Below, piece after piece: positions 1-9,210 of a stretch of DNA of 52,500 bases; positions within the stretch are counted from its first letter, which is position 1; each line of letters begins with the position of its first letter. The notes under the pieces are model-generated. The model saw nothing but the letters and a program-made list of their open reading frames with translations, ran no database searches and was not told the origin of the DNA. A program made the position numbers and the translations under genes. Source of the stretch: Neocallimastix lanati (nom. inval.) (taxonomy: Eukaryota; Neocallimastigomycota; Neocallimastigomycetes; Neocallimastigales; Neocallimastigaceae); assembly GCA_016946835.1 (NCBI GenBank), contig JACVTC010000090.1, positions 275,001 through 327,500 on the forward strand, written 5' to 3'.

Positions 1-20
1 CTAATCATCACTATTATTAA

Positions 21-840
21 TTAAGAAATTGAAACCTGATTATTAAAAATATCATTAATGAACTTACTAAATGATTCTGATAATTGTTCATCAACCTTTA
101 CACTGGCCTTGGAAGATAAGTAGTATAAATTTTTAATAAAATTATAGCACTTACCTAAGTGATAAATCTTCATTAAATACATTATATATGGGCACTGAGT
201 CATACGCTTTTTTAAAGTCCAAAAAAGCAAGGTTAAGTATCTTTATTTTCAAATTTCCTTCTCTGACATATAATTATTAATGTAGTGTAAAGACTTATAC
301 ATTCTTCTCGATTACAAAATCTATATTGTTTAGGTCTTATAAATCCTTCATCAATTCCATATTTAGAGATTCTATTAGCTATGATTTTTTTGCTATAATT
401 TTTAATCCATTATTGATAAGAGAGATGCCACGATAGTTATTACAATCTGATGGATCTCCCTTTTTATGAATAGAAACTATTGATGCATTATTCCATTCCA
501 ATTACGATTGATGAAGGCTTTGAGACATTTAAATCCAGATGAAATATTACTATTATTTTCACTTGATTCTTCTGAATTATCTTTACAAGGAATCAAAGCT
601 TTAAAGAATTCCATTGGAATACCATCAGGACCACAAGCTTTAAAGTTAGGCATAGATGAGATTGCTTTGCTAACTTCTTTATCACGAATACCTTGGTTAA
701 TATCCCATTCTTGTTGCCTTGGACTTCCCAAATTCCTTAGTGCGTCAGAATCTTTCCAGTAATCTTTAAAAAGACTATGGCCTGAAGAACTCAACCCTAG
801 GAATATATAATGAGAATGCCAAGCTTTCAATTCTTCATCT
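21..840 (-). pseudogene. Reverse transcriptase domain remnant of the degenerate LINE
   Basis: Frameshifted and stopped reverse transcriptase segment. Readable pieces include 'NFKACGPDGIPMEFFKALIP' (minus strand, within 477-830), which aligns with 'NFKASGPDGIPIEFYKALIP' of the intact LINE, and 'CYNFIKNLYYLSSKASVKVD' (within 21-230), which aligns with 'CYQFIKNLYLTSKASVKIDD'. Just after the second piece the GVRQGCPLSP block is missing and the frame jumps to 'FINDIFN', so a deletion removed a conserved RT motif. The FADD catalytic box would lie beyond the window. Clearly non-functional. Confidence 0.8.
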
Positions 841-1422
841 GTAGAAGAAACAAGTTCATTATTATAATTTTTAATAGGATGAGAGACCGCGAAAAATTGA
901 TTATTTATTTTTGCACTCTTTTTAACCCATTTCCATGCTTTCCTACTATCCCTTTTTTAAGAGCTAATGAACATTCAGTTTTAATCCAATATAAATATTA
1001 TTTTTTTCCTAAATTCCTTACATTTTTTATGAATTGATTCACATAGTCTGTTATACGAGTCAACTATTTTAGCAAATTCATTAAAATCATTTGCAGAAAC
1101 AAAACGCTTATTTTATTTGTATTTAATATGCTTTACCTTTTGAAGGCAATAAATTTTTCGTGACATTCTAAACATCGCTTTTTCTGATTTCTGTTGAAGA
1201 TGTAATCGATAAATCCTTAGCAATGGAATTAGTAGTGTTAATGAACTTTTCAAATTACATAATCTATTGAAAGTATTTCATTTCCTATTTCTTCACTAGG
1301 AATCTCAAATTTATTGTGATGACATATTTCCTTCTTAAGTTCAAGATATTTATACCTATCCCACCTAACAAATTTTTTTTTTTTTTTTTTTTTTTTCTGG
1401 TAACAAAAATGATTCATCGATG

Positions 1423-2060
1423 TCAATTTTCTTGCAATAATAAACTGAGAGGTTTATGATCAGATGCAGAAAGAAAATTAATAAAATAAGCACTTGATAA
1501 TTTATCCGGTATACTTGAGTTGACTAACGCATGATCAATATCTGATGAATATCTACCTCTAGTCCATGAAATAGGTGAACCATTAATCGGAAGAATAAAC
1601 CAGTTATCAAGGTTACTATCCCTTAATTTATCTTGTAAATCAGTGGTGCTCATGTTAAAGTCTCCAAGAAGAATAGATGGATGATTAATGTGACTCTGAA
1701 GCCATGTGAAAACTTCAAAGAATGTATATCAGACTTGTAATGAGTGTTTCTTAGTGGGAATACAGACCATTACCGACGGAACAACTTCGAGTGATTCCAT
1801 AGACTAGATGTTGTTAAAGAAATAAGATAAGTATAGGAATTATCTTCTAAGTACTACTTGACATGAGACATGATACCCAAGATATAAACCTCTGCAACCT
1901 GGAGTATATGGATCTATTCTTTTCTGGAAATATTTGTAGTTGGGAAGTATTACTTTATATGGATTTCTAGCATCATTGGTACCATTAACCGTTTCCTGAA
2001 AAACATAAGAATAATAGTTTAAAAATCGTGTTGAAGTACTCAATACTATCTCTTTTTACA
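1423..2060 (-). pseudogene. Endonuclease (EEP/AP-endonuclease type) domain remnant of the degenerate LINE
   Basis: Two fragments in different frames correspond to the N- and C-terminal halves of the endonuclease/exonuclease/phosphatase fold. The first (about 2043-1840, minus) carries 'FQETVNG' and 'GCRGLYLGYH'. The second (about 1690-1423) carries 'ILLGDFNMS', 'SDIDHALVN' and 'SASDHKPL', matching the catalytic GDFN and SDH signatures of LINE endonucleases. The middle part is out of frame. A poly-T run at about 1372-1396 follows where the intact protein has a Lys-Lys stretch. No function is expected. Confidence 0.8.
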
Positions 2061-2580
2061 CAATTCCATCCATTGGTATTTCAACTAAGACAAAAAGAAA
2101 ACTTTCCTGTGTTAGAGTGTATATAATTTTATCCTGAAGAAACTAGCATTGAATTTAGTATTTCTTTTTACTGACAAAATATTATCCTTGAATTTTTTGA
2201 ATCTAGAATGAAATAAATTCCTTCATTTTAGCATTGGTCCATGAGTGTATACCATGGATAAAAAATCAACCTTGTGTTGTTAATAATAGATGCTCCAACA
2301 AGAACCCTGGTGAAATACCTTTTCCATAATGAACTATAAATTACAAATTGATTAAAAATGAAACTAATAAAAACTAAAACACTAAAAACTAAGAAATATA
2401 AATATAAATAAAAAATATAAGAAAAAAATAATAATAAATAAAAATAAAAAGTAAAAAAAATTAAAATAGAAAAATTAAAATAATAAAAATAATATGAAGT
2501 TTTCATCTTTTTGAAGTAATTGATAAAATTTATGAAAAATAAACAACTTAAGTATTTGTAGTAATGAATAATCTCTTTTT

Positions 2581-2615
<35 letters not shown>

Positions 2616-3088
2616 ATCTTTTTGAGTTTCTGAAATTCTATTCGATTAGTAAAGCTATGATTGATAAAATAATTTTTTCTCTAAAGTACTCATAAATAAA
2701 CTAGAAATGAAAATGTAAAATAATGTTAGTAGCGAAAAGACTATAAAAAAAGTTTCCCATCCGTTAAATAATGTCTTAAAACACAAGCTTTGGAGTGAAT
2801 CAATCTCTTAACATTTCCATTTTATAATGGCTACATGAGAGTTTAAATAATACAATAGAAAAAATACATATACAAAATAATAATACTAAAAAGTAAAAAA
2901 AAAAAAAAAAAAAATACAATAGATTCATTATAATGATAATATGTAAAAACTACATGATATTATTAATTAATTACAATTCCAATGTTACTACATATCCAGT
3001 TTAAAAACAATATAAAACATCAAGTTCACTTTCTACAGTATTCCAGTTTTCTCTCTTCGTACTAGAGGTCACTTTAGAAACGATAATC

Positions 3089-3100
3089 ATCGATTATCAT
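3089..3100. repeat. Target-site duplication, 3' side of the full-length LINE
   Basis: The 12-mer 'atcgattatcat' directly abuts the poly-T run (poly-A on the element's strand). The identical 12-mer stands at 8412-8423 at the other end of the element. The bases beyond each copy differ, so the duplication is exactly 12 bp. Confidence 0.85.
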
Positions 3101-3123
3101 TTTTTTTTTTTTTTTTTTTTTTT
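3101..3123 (-). terminator. LINE 3' poly(A) tail
   Basis: Run of 23 T on the plus strand, that is 23 A at the 3' end of the minus-strand element, immediately inside the target-site duplication. Confidence 0.8.
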
Positions 3124-3360
3124 AACGACAGCAAACTTGTTTCATCTTTATTAATTAAATATTTGATAAAATACATGTAATAAAATAATAAAAAAAAAAA
3201 AAAGATAAAAAAATAAACAAAAAATAAAACACAAAATAAAAATAAAATAATGGTATAATATATTCTAGTTTCATTTAATTAATATTTGTAAGACTTCACA
3301 AGGGCATTATTATACTGAAGTATAATAATTAACTTTGACTTCGCAATGTTAATCATAATT

Positions 3361-6300
3361 TTAAGATACAAAATTATGATCTTCATTGGTTGCGTTAGCC
3401 CTGCTGGCCTGTCTTACTGTTTCTTCAGCATTGACGCTCTTGGTAGTAGTAGTACGATTCGATTTGAACCTATTGAACAAAGACCATTGCTGGCCAATAG
3501 CAATAGGTATAATCGATTGGAGAAGTGCCGCAGTAACCACTAAGAACGGAGTATCAGAATAAGCACCTGATTTCATCTGGCACTTAAATAGATCCTTCCA
3601 TTCCCTTGTACTGTTATTAATACTTCGACCTCCAAGAAGGAAATTAAACACTTTTTCACACACACTAGAATCAATATACACATTATTTTCAATACTATTA
3701 CTAACATTACTAAAAATACTATTACTAATATTATTATTACTATTATAACTATTACTATTATTACTATTACTATTATCATTATTACTATTAACAATATCAT
3801 TTGTTAGGTTGCCACGGTAAAAAGCATTATATAAAAATAAAATTTTATCATTAACTTTACTACGAGTATGATTGAAAAAGGGACAATCAATTAACCAATG
3901 ACTTATCCATTGTTTATTACTTTTACAACAGGGACAAAAATTAGGACACATTTGGTCCACTATTTTTGCAGCTTTAGCAATTCTAGCATCTAATCTATAT
4001 CCGCTTCGTGCTCTCAATAGCCAATAGAAACCATATGAAAGATCAGGATAGTCATAACAAAGTTTTATAAATTTTGATGTTTCTTCGAATTTGTTTTTGT
4101 CATAAAACTCAGCTTTAATAGAATTGATTTTCATATCTCTTTTCCAATAAAAATCCTTGATTTTATTATCGTTATTACCTCTTTTCTCTAGTTTACGTTT
4201 AAGAGTTCTACTTTCTTTTGTCCATGTATATTTTCTAGATTTTGGAATATTATTAACTAAATAGGAAATAATACAATTTGAATTTTTCCATTTATCAAAA
4301 CATTTGACCTGAGACAAAGCACACTTAGCTGACAATGGAGGAATATGTAAATCTTTTGAAATAGAATATACATTAATAAATGATTTGGCTTTTTGTATAC
4401 CTGCAATCCATCTTAATCCTTTATTAATTAATTTCTGAGTATTATTTGTTCTCGTTTTATTCGAACCAAGTAAAGGTGCAAAGTAAGAGACTTTACTAAG
4501 TACATAAGAGTTAATTATAATCTTCTTAAATGGAATAGGAATTTTGGAATTTGAAAGAAATTTACTAACAGAAAAGAGAGCTTTAGTTACTTTAGAGTTA
4601 AGTAATTTAATAATAGGTTTCAACGATAAGCTTTTATCAAATGGTATACCTAAATAGGTATAACATTTAGTTATTGGAATTGGTTGACCAGCAAGATAAA
4701 AAGTAGGATCTCTTTTATTTTGAAAAAGAGGTGTGTCTGGTCGAATCACCATCGTTGCACACTTATTAATTCCAAAATTCATCATATTAAATTTAGCCCA
4801 TTCATTTACCTTCTTAAGCATTTTTTTCAACTTAGTTCTTGACGGTGCGCATAGAACAATATCATCTGCAAAGAGTCCACCACAACATCTAGATTCGCCT
4901 AAAGGAATTCCAAGTTCTGAAACATCATTAAAAATGTCATTAATAAAAAGATTGAAAAGAATTGGTGATAGTGGACAACCTTGTCTAACTCCTTTCATAA
5001 TATTAAAAGATTCCGAATATTGATCATCAATTTTAACACTAGCTTTGGATGTCAAATATAGATTTTTTATAAATTGATAACATTTACCTCTAATACCTAA
5101 AGCATCTAATTTATATAAAATATTACCTATTGGAACAGAATCATATGCCTTTTTTAAATCTAGAAAAGCTAGGTAAGTTTCTTTATTATCATTTTTACGC
5201 CTTTGACAAATTTCTCGAATTGAAATAAATAAACTAACACATTCTTCTTTAGTACGAAATCCAAATTGCTCTGGCCTAATAAAATTATTTTTAAGTCCAT
5301 ATTCTGAAATTCTTTTGGAGACTATTTTCGAAATGAGTTTAATACCATTGTTAATCAGAGAGATACCTCGATAATTGTCACAATCAGATAGATCATCTCC
5401 TTTTTTAGGAATAGATATAATACTTGCTTCATTCCATGAGCTAGGAAATTCTCCATTCCAAATTCTTGAGTATATCTTCTGTAAACAATTTAAACCAGAA
5501 GAAGAATTATTTACTGAATTTTCGTCATCCGGAGGAATTAAAGCTTTATAAAATTCAATAGGAATTCCATCCGGGCCTGAAGCTTTAAAATTTGGAGTAG
5601 CCAAAATTGCTTCTCTAATTTCTTCTATACTGATGTCTTGATTTATATCCCATTCAATGTGTCTCGTATACCTAATTGTTCCATTGGAAAATTTATTATA
5701 CCATTCGATTAATGCACTATTGATATCAGAATGGCTTGAAGCAAGTTTTTTATAGTGATTGTGCCATACTTCTAACTGTTCTTTAGTAGAAGTAGCTAGT
5801 TTACCATTTTTGTCCTTTACTGGAGAATTTGACATATTTTTAAATTTATCTACTTTTGCTGTTGTTTTAAGCCATTTCCAAGCTTTTTTAGGGTTATGAG
5901 ATTTCATATATTCACATCCTGTATTAATCCAATGCTGGTATTCAGTTTTCCTATAAATATTACACATATGATGAATAATTTTGCTCATTCTATTATATTT
6001 ATCAATTAATTCTTCAAATTCATCTAAATTATGATAAGAACCTCTTCTTTTAATGGATTTATATAATTTCATTTTGAGTTTTTGCAAATTAAATATTTTC
6101 TGCGACATATGAAAAAAAGATTTTCGAACTTCTGAAATTGACGTGATATTAAGTTCCTTAGCAATATTGAATGAAGTTGAAATAAATTTCTTTGAAATAT
6201 CATCAATACTAATATTAGGATCTGGAATCAATTCCTCTAATACACTAAAATAGTTGTTGTCAAAAATTGATTCTTTTTCATTTATACATTTTAATCTATC

Positions 6301-7752
6301 CCATTTAACTGTCTTTTTAGGCAGAGAGAAAGAATTATCTGAATTAACTGATGAAAAACATTTACTTTTTATTAATAAAGGTTTATGATCCGAAATGGGG
6401 GGAAAGTCAATAAAAGTACCATATGAAAGTAAATCTAACATATGATCATTGACAATCGCATGATCTATATCAGATTCTCTATTACCTCTACTCCATGAAA
6501 TTGGGGAGCCCCATAAGGGAAGAATTTTCCAATTACTAAATTTAGAGAGCAAATTACTTAATTTCTCAGTAGGTAAATTAAAATCACCAACCAACATTGA
6601 AGGATGAGAAGAGTGACTATTTAACCAAGACAATATTTCAATTCTAGCAGCTCTAGCATGAAGGCTATGGCCACTATGAGGTACGTACACATTACCAATA
6701 GAACATTTAGTGAAATTCCAAAAATTATAAGTATACAAGGAAATAATATACTCATAAGTGTTGTTTTCAAGAGAGGCTTGACAAGAATTATGAAACCCAA
6801 TATAAAGACCTCTTTTACCGGGAATTTCATTATTAGCTTTTTTGAAGAAATGTTTGTAGTTTTTTAATGATACTCGACATGGATATTTACTGCTAGAACC
6901 TGAACCATTTCCTGTTTCCTGAAAGCATAAGAAAAGTGGTTTGTACATTGAAATAAAGAATTCAACACTGTCTTTTTTATCAAAGTTCCATCCATTAGTA
7001 TTCCAACTGACACATAGAGAAAATTCTTTAACTGTATTATTATTAATATAAGTGTTATTAATATTATTGGAATTATTATAATTGATTGAACTGAAATTTG
7101 AATTTGAATCTGAGCTTGAAACTGAATTTAAACATAAATTTGAAATTGAACTTGAACTTGTACTTGAAATTGAACTTGAACTTGAACTTGAACTTGTACT
7201 TGAACTTGTACTTGAACTTGAACTTGAAATTGTACTTGAACTTGGACTTGAACTTGAACTTGAGCTTGTACTTGAACTTGAACATGAATCTGTATTTGAA
7301 CTTGAATTTGAATTTTGACTTGAATCTGCATTTGAATTTGAAGTAGTGAATAAGTTGATATTATAAGATGAATTCACTTTTTCTGATAAGGCAAAATGTT
7401 TCCTTTTGAGTGAAGAAAAACTGTATTTATGATTCCTTTTGCTACAATTAATAACGTTAATTGAAGCACGTTTGAAACTATTAACAATACAATCAGTAAT
7501 AGATGTTAATTCTTCTTCATTACCTACTATTTTAATTTTAAAGAATGCATCATTAAAATTAGCAATACGTTTAACTGATAAAACCTTATCATTTAATTCA
7601 TTCAGAGTTTTCTTTAAATGTCTTCTCATTTTGATTTCTGGCCAAGATCGAAGTCCGCGGATAAAGAGTAGTTTCGTATTCTCCATTGGTATACCGTGGC
7701 ACCTTGAACCTCTTAGAATGAAATTCTTATTTCTTATAAATTGGATTTCCAT
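3361..7752 (-). CDS. LINE polyprotein: AP-type endonuclease, reverse transcriptase, C-terminal zinc knuckle (1463 aa)
   Basis: The protein nicks target DNA and copies the element RNA into it (target-primed reverse transcription). Residues 1-110 form an ORF1-like region that might be RRM-like; this is uncertain. Residues 145-225 are a Ser/Asn-rich tract. The endonuclease spans about 245-462, with N251 (SWNTNGW), E279 (FQE), GDFN at 389-392, SDIDH at 427-431 and SDH at 454-456. The reverse transcriptase spans about 720-1040, with GPDGIP at 726-731, motif A DLKKAYD at 865-871 (D865), GVRQGCPLSP at 921-930 and the catalytic FADD at 961-964. A CX2CX8HX4C zinc motif lies at 1273-1290. All key catalytic residues are present and there is no stop or frameshift. 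The first in-frame ATG (7752) is used. Having the N-terminal region fused ahead of the endonuclease means a one-ORF layout. Confidence 0.92.
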   Translation of the reverse strand: MEIQFIRNKNFILRGSRCHGIPMENTKLLFIRGLRSWPEIKMRRHLKKTLNELNDKVLSVKRIANFNDAFFKIKIVGNEEELTSITDCIVNSFKRASINVINCSKRNHKYSFSSLKRKHFALSEKVNSSYNINLFTTSNSNADSSQNSNSSSNTDSCSSSSTSSSSSSSPSSSTISSSSSSTSSSTSSSSSSSSISSTSSSSISNLCLNSVSSSDSNSNFSSINYNNSNNINNTYINNNTVKEFSLCVSWNTNGWNFDKKDSVEFFISMYKPLFLCFQETGNGSGSSSKYPCRVSLKNYKHFFKKANNEIPGKRGLYIGFHNSCQASLENNTYEYIISLYTYNFWNFTKCSIGNVYVPHSGHSLHARAARIEILSWLNSHSSHPSMLVGDFNLPTEKLSNLLSKFSNWKILPLWGSPISWSRGNRESDIDHAIVNDHMLDLLSYGTFIDFPPISDHKPLLIKSKCFSSVNSDNSFSLPKKTVKWDRLKCINEKESIFDNNYFSVLEELIPDPNISIDDISKKFISTSFNIAKELNITSISEVRKSFFHMSQKIFNLQKLKMKLYKSIKRRGSYHNLDEFEELIDKYNRMSKIIHHMCNIYRKTEYQHWINTGCEYMKSHNPKKAWKWLKTTAKVDKFKNMSNSPVKDKNGKLATSTKEQLEVWHNHYKKLASSHSDINSALIEWYNKFSNGTIRYTRHIEWDINQDISIEEIREAILATPNFKASGPDGIPIEFYKALIPPDDENSVNNSSSGLNCLQKIYSRIWNGEFPSSWNEASIISIPKKGDDLSDCDNYRGISLINNGIKLISKIVSKRISEYGLKNNFIRPEQFGFRTKEECVSLFISIREICQRRKNDNKETYLAFLDLKKAYDSVPIGNILYKLDALGIRGKCYQFIKNLYLTSKASVKIDDQYSESFNIMKGVRQGCPLSPILFNLFINDIFNDVSELGIPLGESRCCGGLFADDIVLCAPSRTKLKKMLKKVNEWAKFNMMNFGINKCATMVIRPDTPLFQNKRDPTFYLAGQPIPITKCYTYLGIPFDKSLSLKPIIKLLNSKVTKALFSVSKFLSNSKIPIPFKKIIINSYVLSKVSYFAPLLGSNKTRTNNTQKLINKGLRWIAGIQKAKSFINVYSISKDLHIPPLSAKCALSQVKCFDKWKNSNCIISYLVNNIPKSRKYTWTKESRTLKRKLEKRGNNDNKIKDFYWKRDMKINSIKAEFYDKNKFEETSKFIKLCYDYPDLSYGFYWLLRARSGYRLDARIAKAAKIVDQMCPNFCPCCKSNKQWISHWLIDCPFFNHTRSKVNDKILFLYNAFYRGNLTNDIVNSNNDNSNSNNSNSYNSNNNISNSIFSNVSNSIENNVYIDSSVCEKVFNFLLGGRSINNSTREWKDLFKCQMKSGAYSDTPFLVVTAALLQSIIPIAIGQQWSLFNRFKSNRTTTTKSVNAEETVRQASRANATNEDHNFVS
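7090..7330. repeat. Hexanucleotide (TTGAAC)n tract coding for poly-Ser in the LINE protein
   Basis: Imperfect repeats of TTGAAC/TTGTAC on the plus strand read as AGT-TCA and AGT-ACA codons on the coding strand. They give the Ser-rich linker (residues about 145-225) between the N-terminal region and the endonuclease. The same tract produces spurious ORFs in several other frames. Confidence 0.75.
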
Positions 7753-8411
7753 AATAGTAATAAAAAACTAAAAATTAATAACTAAAAAAAAAAAAATAAA
7801 AAAAAGTCAATTTTTATTATAAAGTCTTGAGTATAATGAGAATTGTAATAATTTTATATCTTTTTGGAGTAAATAATTTCGATAATTAGTAGTTTGTTGA
7901 ATGATTGAAAAATAATTTGATTTAGCACTTTTTTCAGTATATTATTTAAATTGAATATCATAAAGTATTTAATGACTAAGATTGAATTGATGAAATAAAA
8001 TGGCACAAAATTAGTAAAGAGTTAAATAAATTACTACAAGATTTAGAGTGAATCAATCTCTTACAACGTGATACATGAAATATAAAGTTGAAATACAATT
8101 GAATACAATAGATTCTTACATGAGAATAGTAATACTACATGAAAATAGAAATACAATGAAAATGTATTACTAATTCTTGGGTGTAACTTATTTAACAATG
8201 TTCCAAAAATGCACCATTATATTCCGCAGTGAGTGTTCACCAGAAAAATTTTACCAATAACATTACCATTGCGCATAATGTTATTAATTAACACAAAATA
8301 TAACTTTACTACTATTTTGCACCAGTACTGTGGATCTACTTTATAAGAGTAAAGTTAATTCCCCTTGCAGGCGATTTAAATACATAAATCGAGTACACCC
8401 CTGCTCGGGTT
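7753..8411 (-). promoter_or_regulatory. 5' UTR / presumed internal promoter region of the full-length LINE
   Basis: A 659-nt segment between the element's 5' end and its ATG, without a meaningful ORF. The outer 100 nt are more GC-rich than the surroundings. LINEs usually carry their promoter inside the 5' UTR; that role is inferred here from position only. Parts resemble the 5' region of the degenerate LINE (about 2500-2900). Confidence 0.5.
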
Positions 8412-8423
8412 ATCGATTATCAT
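8412..8423. repeat. Target-site duplication, 5' side of the full-length LINE
   Basis: 'atcgattatcat', identical to 3089-3100, directly adjoining the element's first bases. Confidence 0.85.
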
Positions 8424-8512
8424 AGAATCACAGAAAGCTGTAATTAGTACACCTGATATAGGTTATTCCTTTTCTATCAACCTTCCATGAATTCTTTAAT
8501 CCTAAATCTAAG

Positions 8513-8565
<53 letters not shown>

Positions 8566-9210
8566 AAGAAAAACAAATATATATATATATATAATATAAA
8601 ATTACATCAAATTATTTATAATAATTATGAAATGAATTGAAATCATTTAATTTTACTATAAATATCAAAACAAATAATATCAAAAACAATAATAACAATA
8701 TATTTGATATTGACACTTTAAATTTCTTTACTTTTACTATAACTCAACTTTTTTTTTTTTTTTTTAATTATTATTTTTATTTATTATTTTATTATTATTT
8801 AGAGATTTTTTTCATGGTTTAATTACATAAAAATTTATTTTTTTATGTAAATAACTTTATGATATTTTGTTTATTCATTTTTCCTTTTTTTTTTTTTTTT
8901 AATTTTTTTTTACCTCTAAAAAAAAAAAAAAAAAAAAAAATTATATATTTTAATTATAATTTTTAACTTCGTAAAATTAATAAATATTATTAAGTATTTT
9001 TATAAAAATTATTTTTTATATATATTTTAAAAATCGATAATTATTAGAGAAGGCAAATTCTTTAAGATTTTTTAAATTAATTATATACTTTATAATCCTT
9101 TTTTTTTTTAAAAATAAAAAAAACAAAAACAATGTTTATTCACTGTTAAAGAAAAAAAAATATACAATCTTTTTTTAAATTTCTAAAAATTACTTCTTAT
9201 CTAGATTTAT
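8424..9210. other. AT-rich spacer between LINE and PFL-1
   Basis: No supported gene. It starts with about 95 nt of mixed composition, possibly the continuation of the degenerate LINE's flank. A long poly-A run follows (about 8518-8562), then a short AT dinucleotide run (about 8577-8594) and poly-T/poly-A blocks near 8750, 8885 and 8918. The last 200 nt are the 3' flank of PFL-1. Confidence 0.6.

Larger units (their letters stand above)
1..3088 (-). mobile_element. Degenerate non-LTR retrotransposon (LINE), open at left window edge
   Basis: Broken copy of the same general LINE type as the intact element to its right. Minus-strand fragments follow the intact protein in order: endonuclease pieces at about 2060-1423, then reverse transcriptase pieces from about 840 to the window edge. 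The 3' part lies outside the window. Coding similarity stops near 2060. Between about 2500 and 3085 there are patches resembling the 5' UTR of the intact element, for example 'gagtgaatcaatctctta' near 2794, which recurs near 8048. Poly-T runs (on the plus strand) at about 1372-1396 and 2582-2611 interrupt the copy. The right limit is approximate; I end it at the target-site duplication of the neighbouring LINE. Confidence 0.75.
3101..8411 (-). mobile_element. Full-length LINE-type non-LTR retrotransposon
   Basis: A 5.3-kb element on the minus strand. Going 5' to 3' it has a 659-nt 5' UTR (8411-7753) that starts with a relatively GC-rich 'acccgagcaggggtgtac', a single long ORF (7752-3361), a 3' UTR of about 237 nt and a 23-nt poly(A) end (T at 3101-3123 on the plus strand). 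It is bounded by a perfect 12-bp direct repeat, which together with the poly(A) end is the hallmark of target-primed reverse transcription. The uninterrupted ORF, unbroken ends and perfect target-site duplication indicate a recent, possibly still competent insertion. The clade is not assigned; a recognisable RNase H domain was not seen. Confidence 0.9.

Noticed and set aside
7076-7346. Four overlapping ORFs on both strands with Lys/Phe, Glu/Leu, Asn/Leu or Gln/Val repeats
   Set aside because: They are other-frame readings of the hexanucleotide repeat that codes the Ser-rich linker of the LINE protein.
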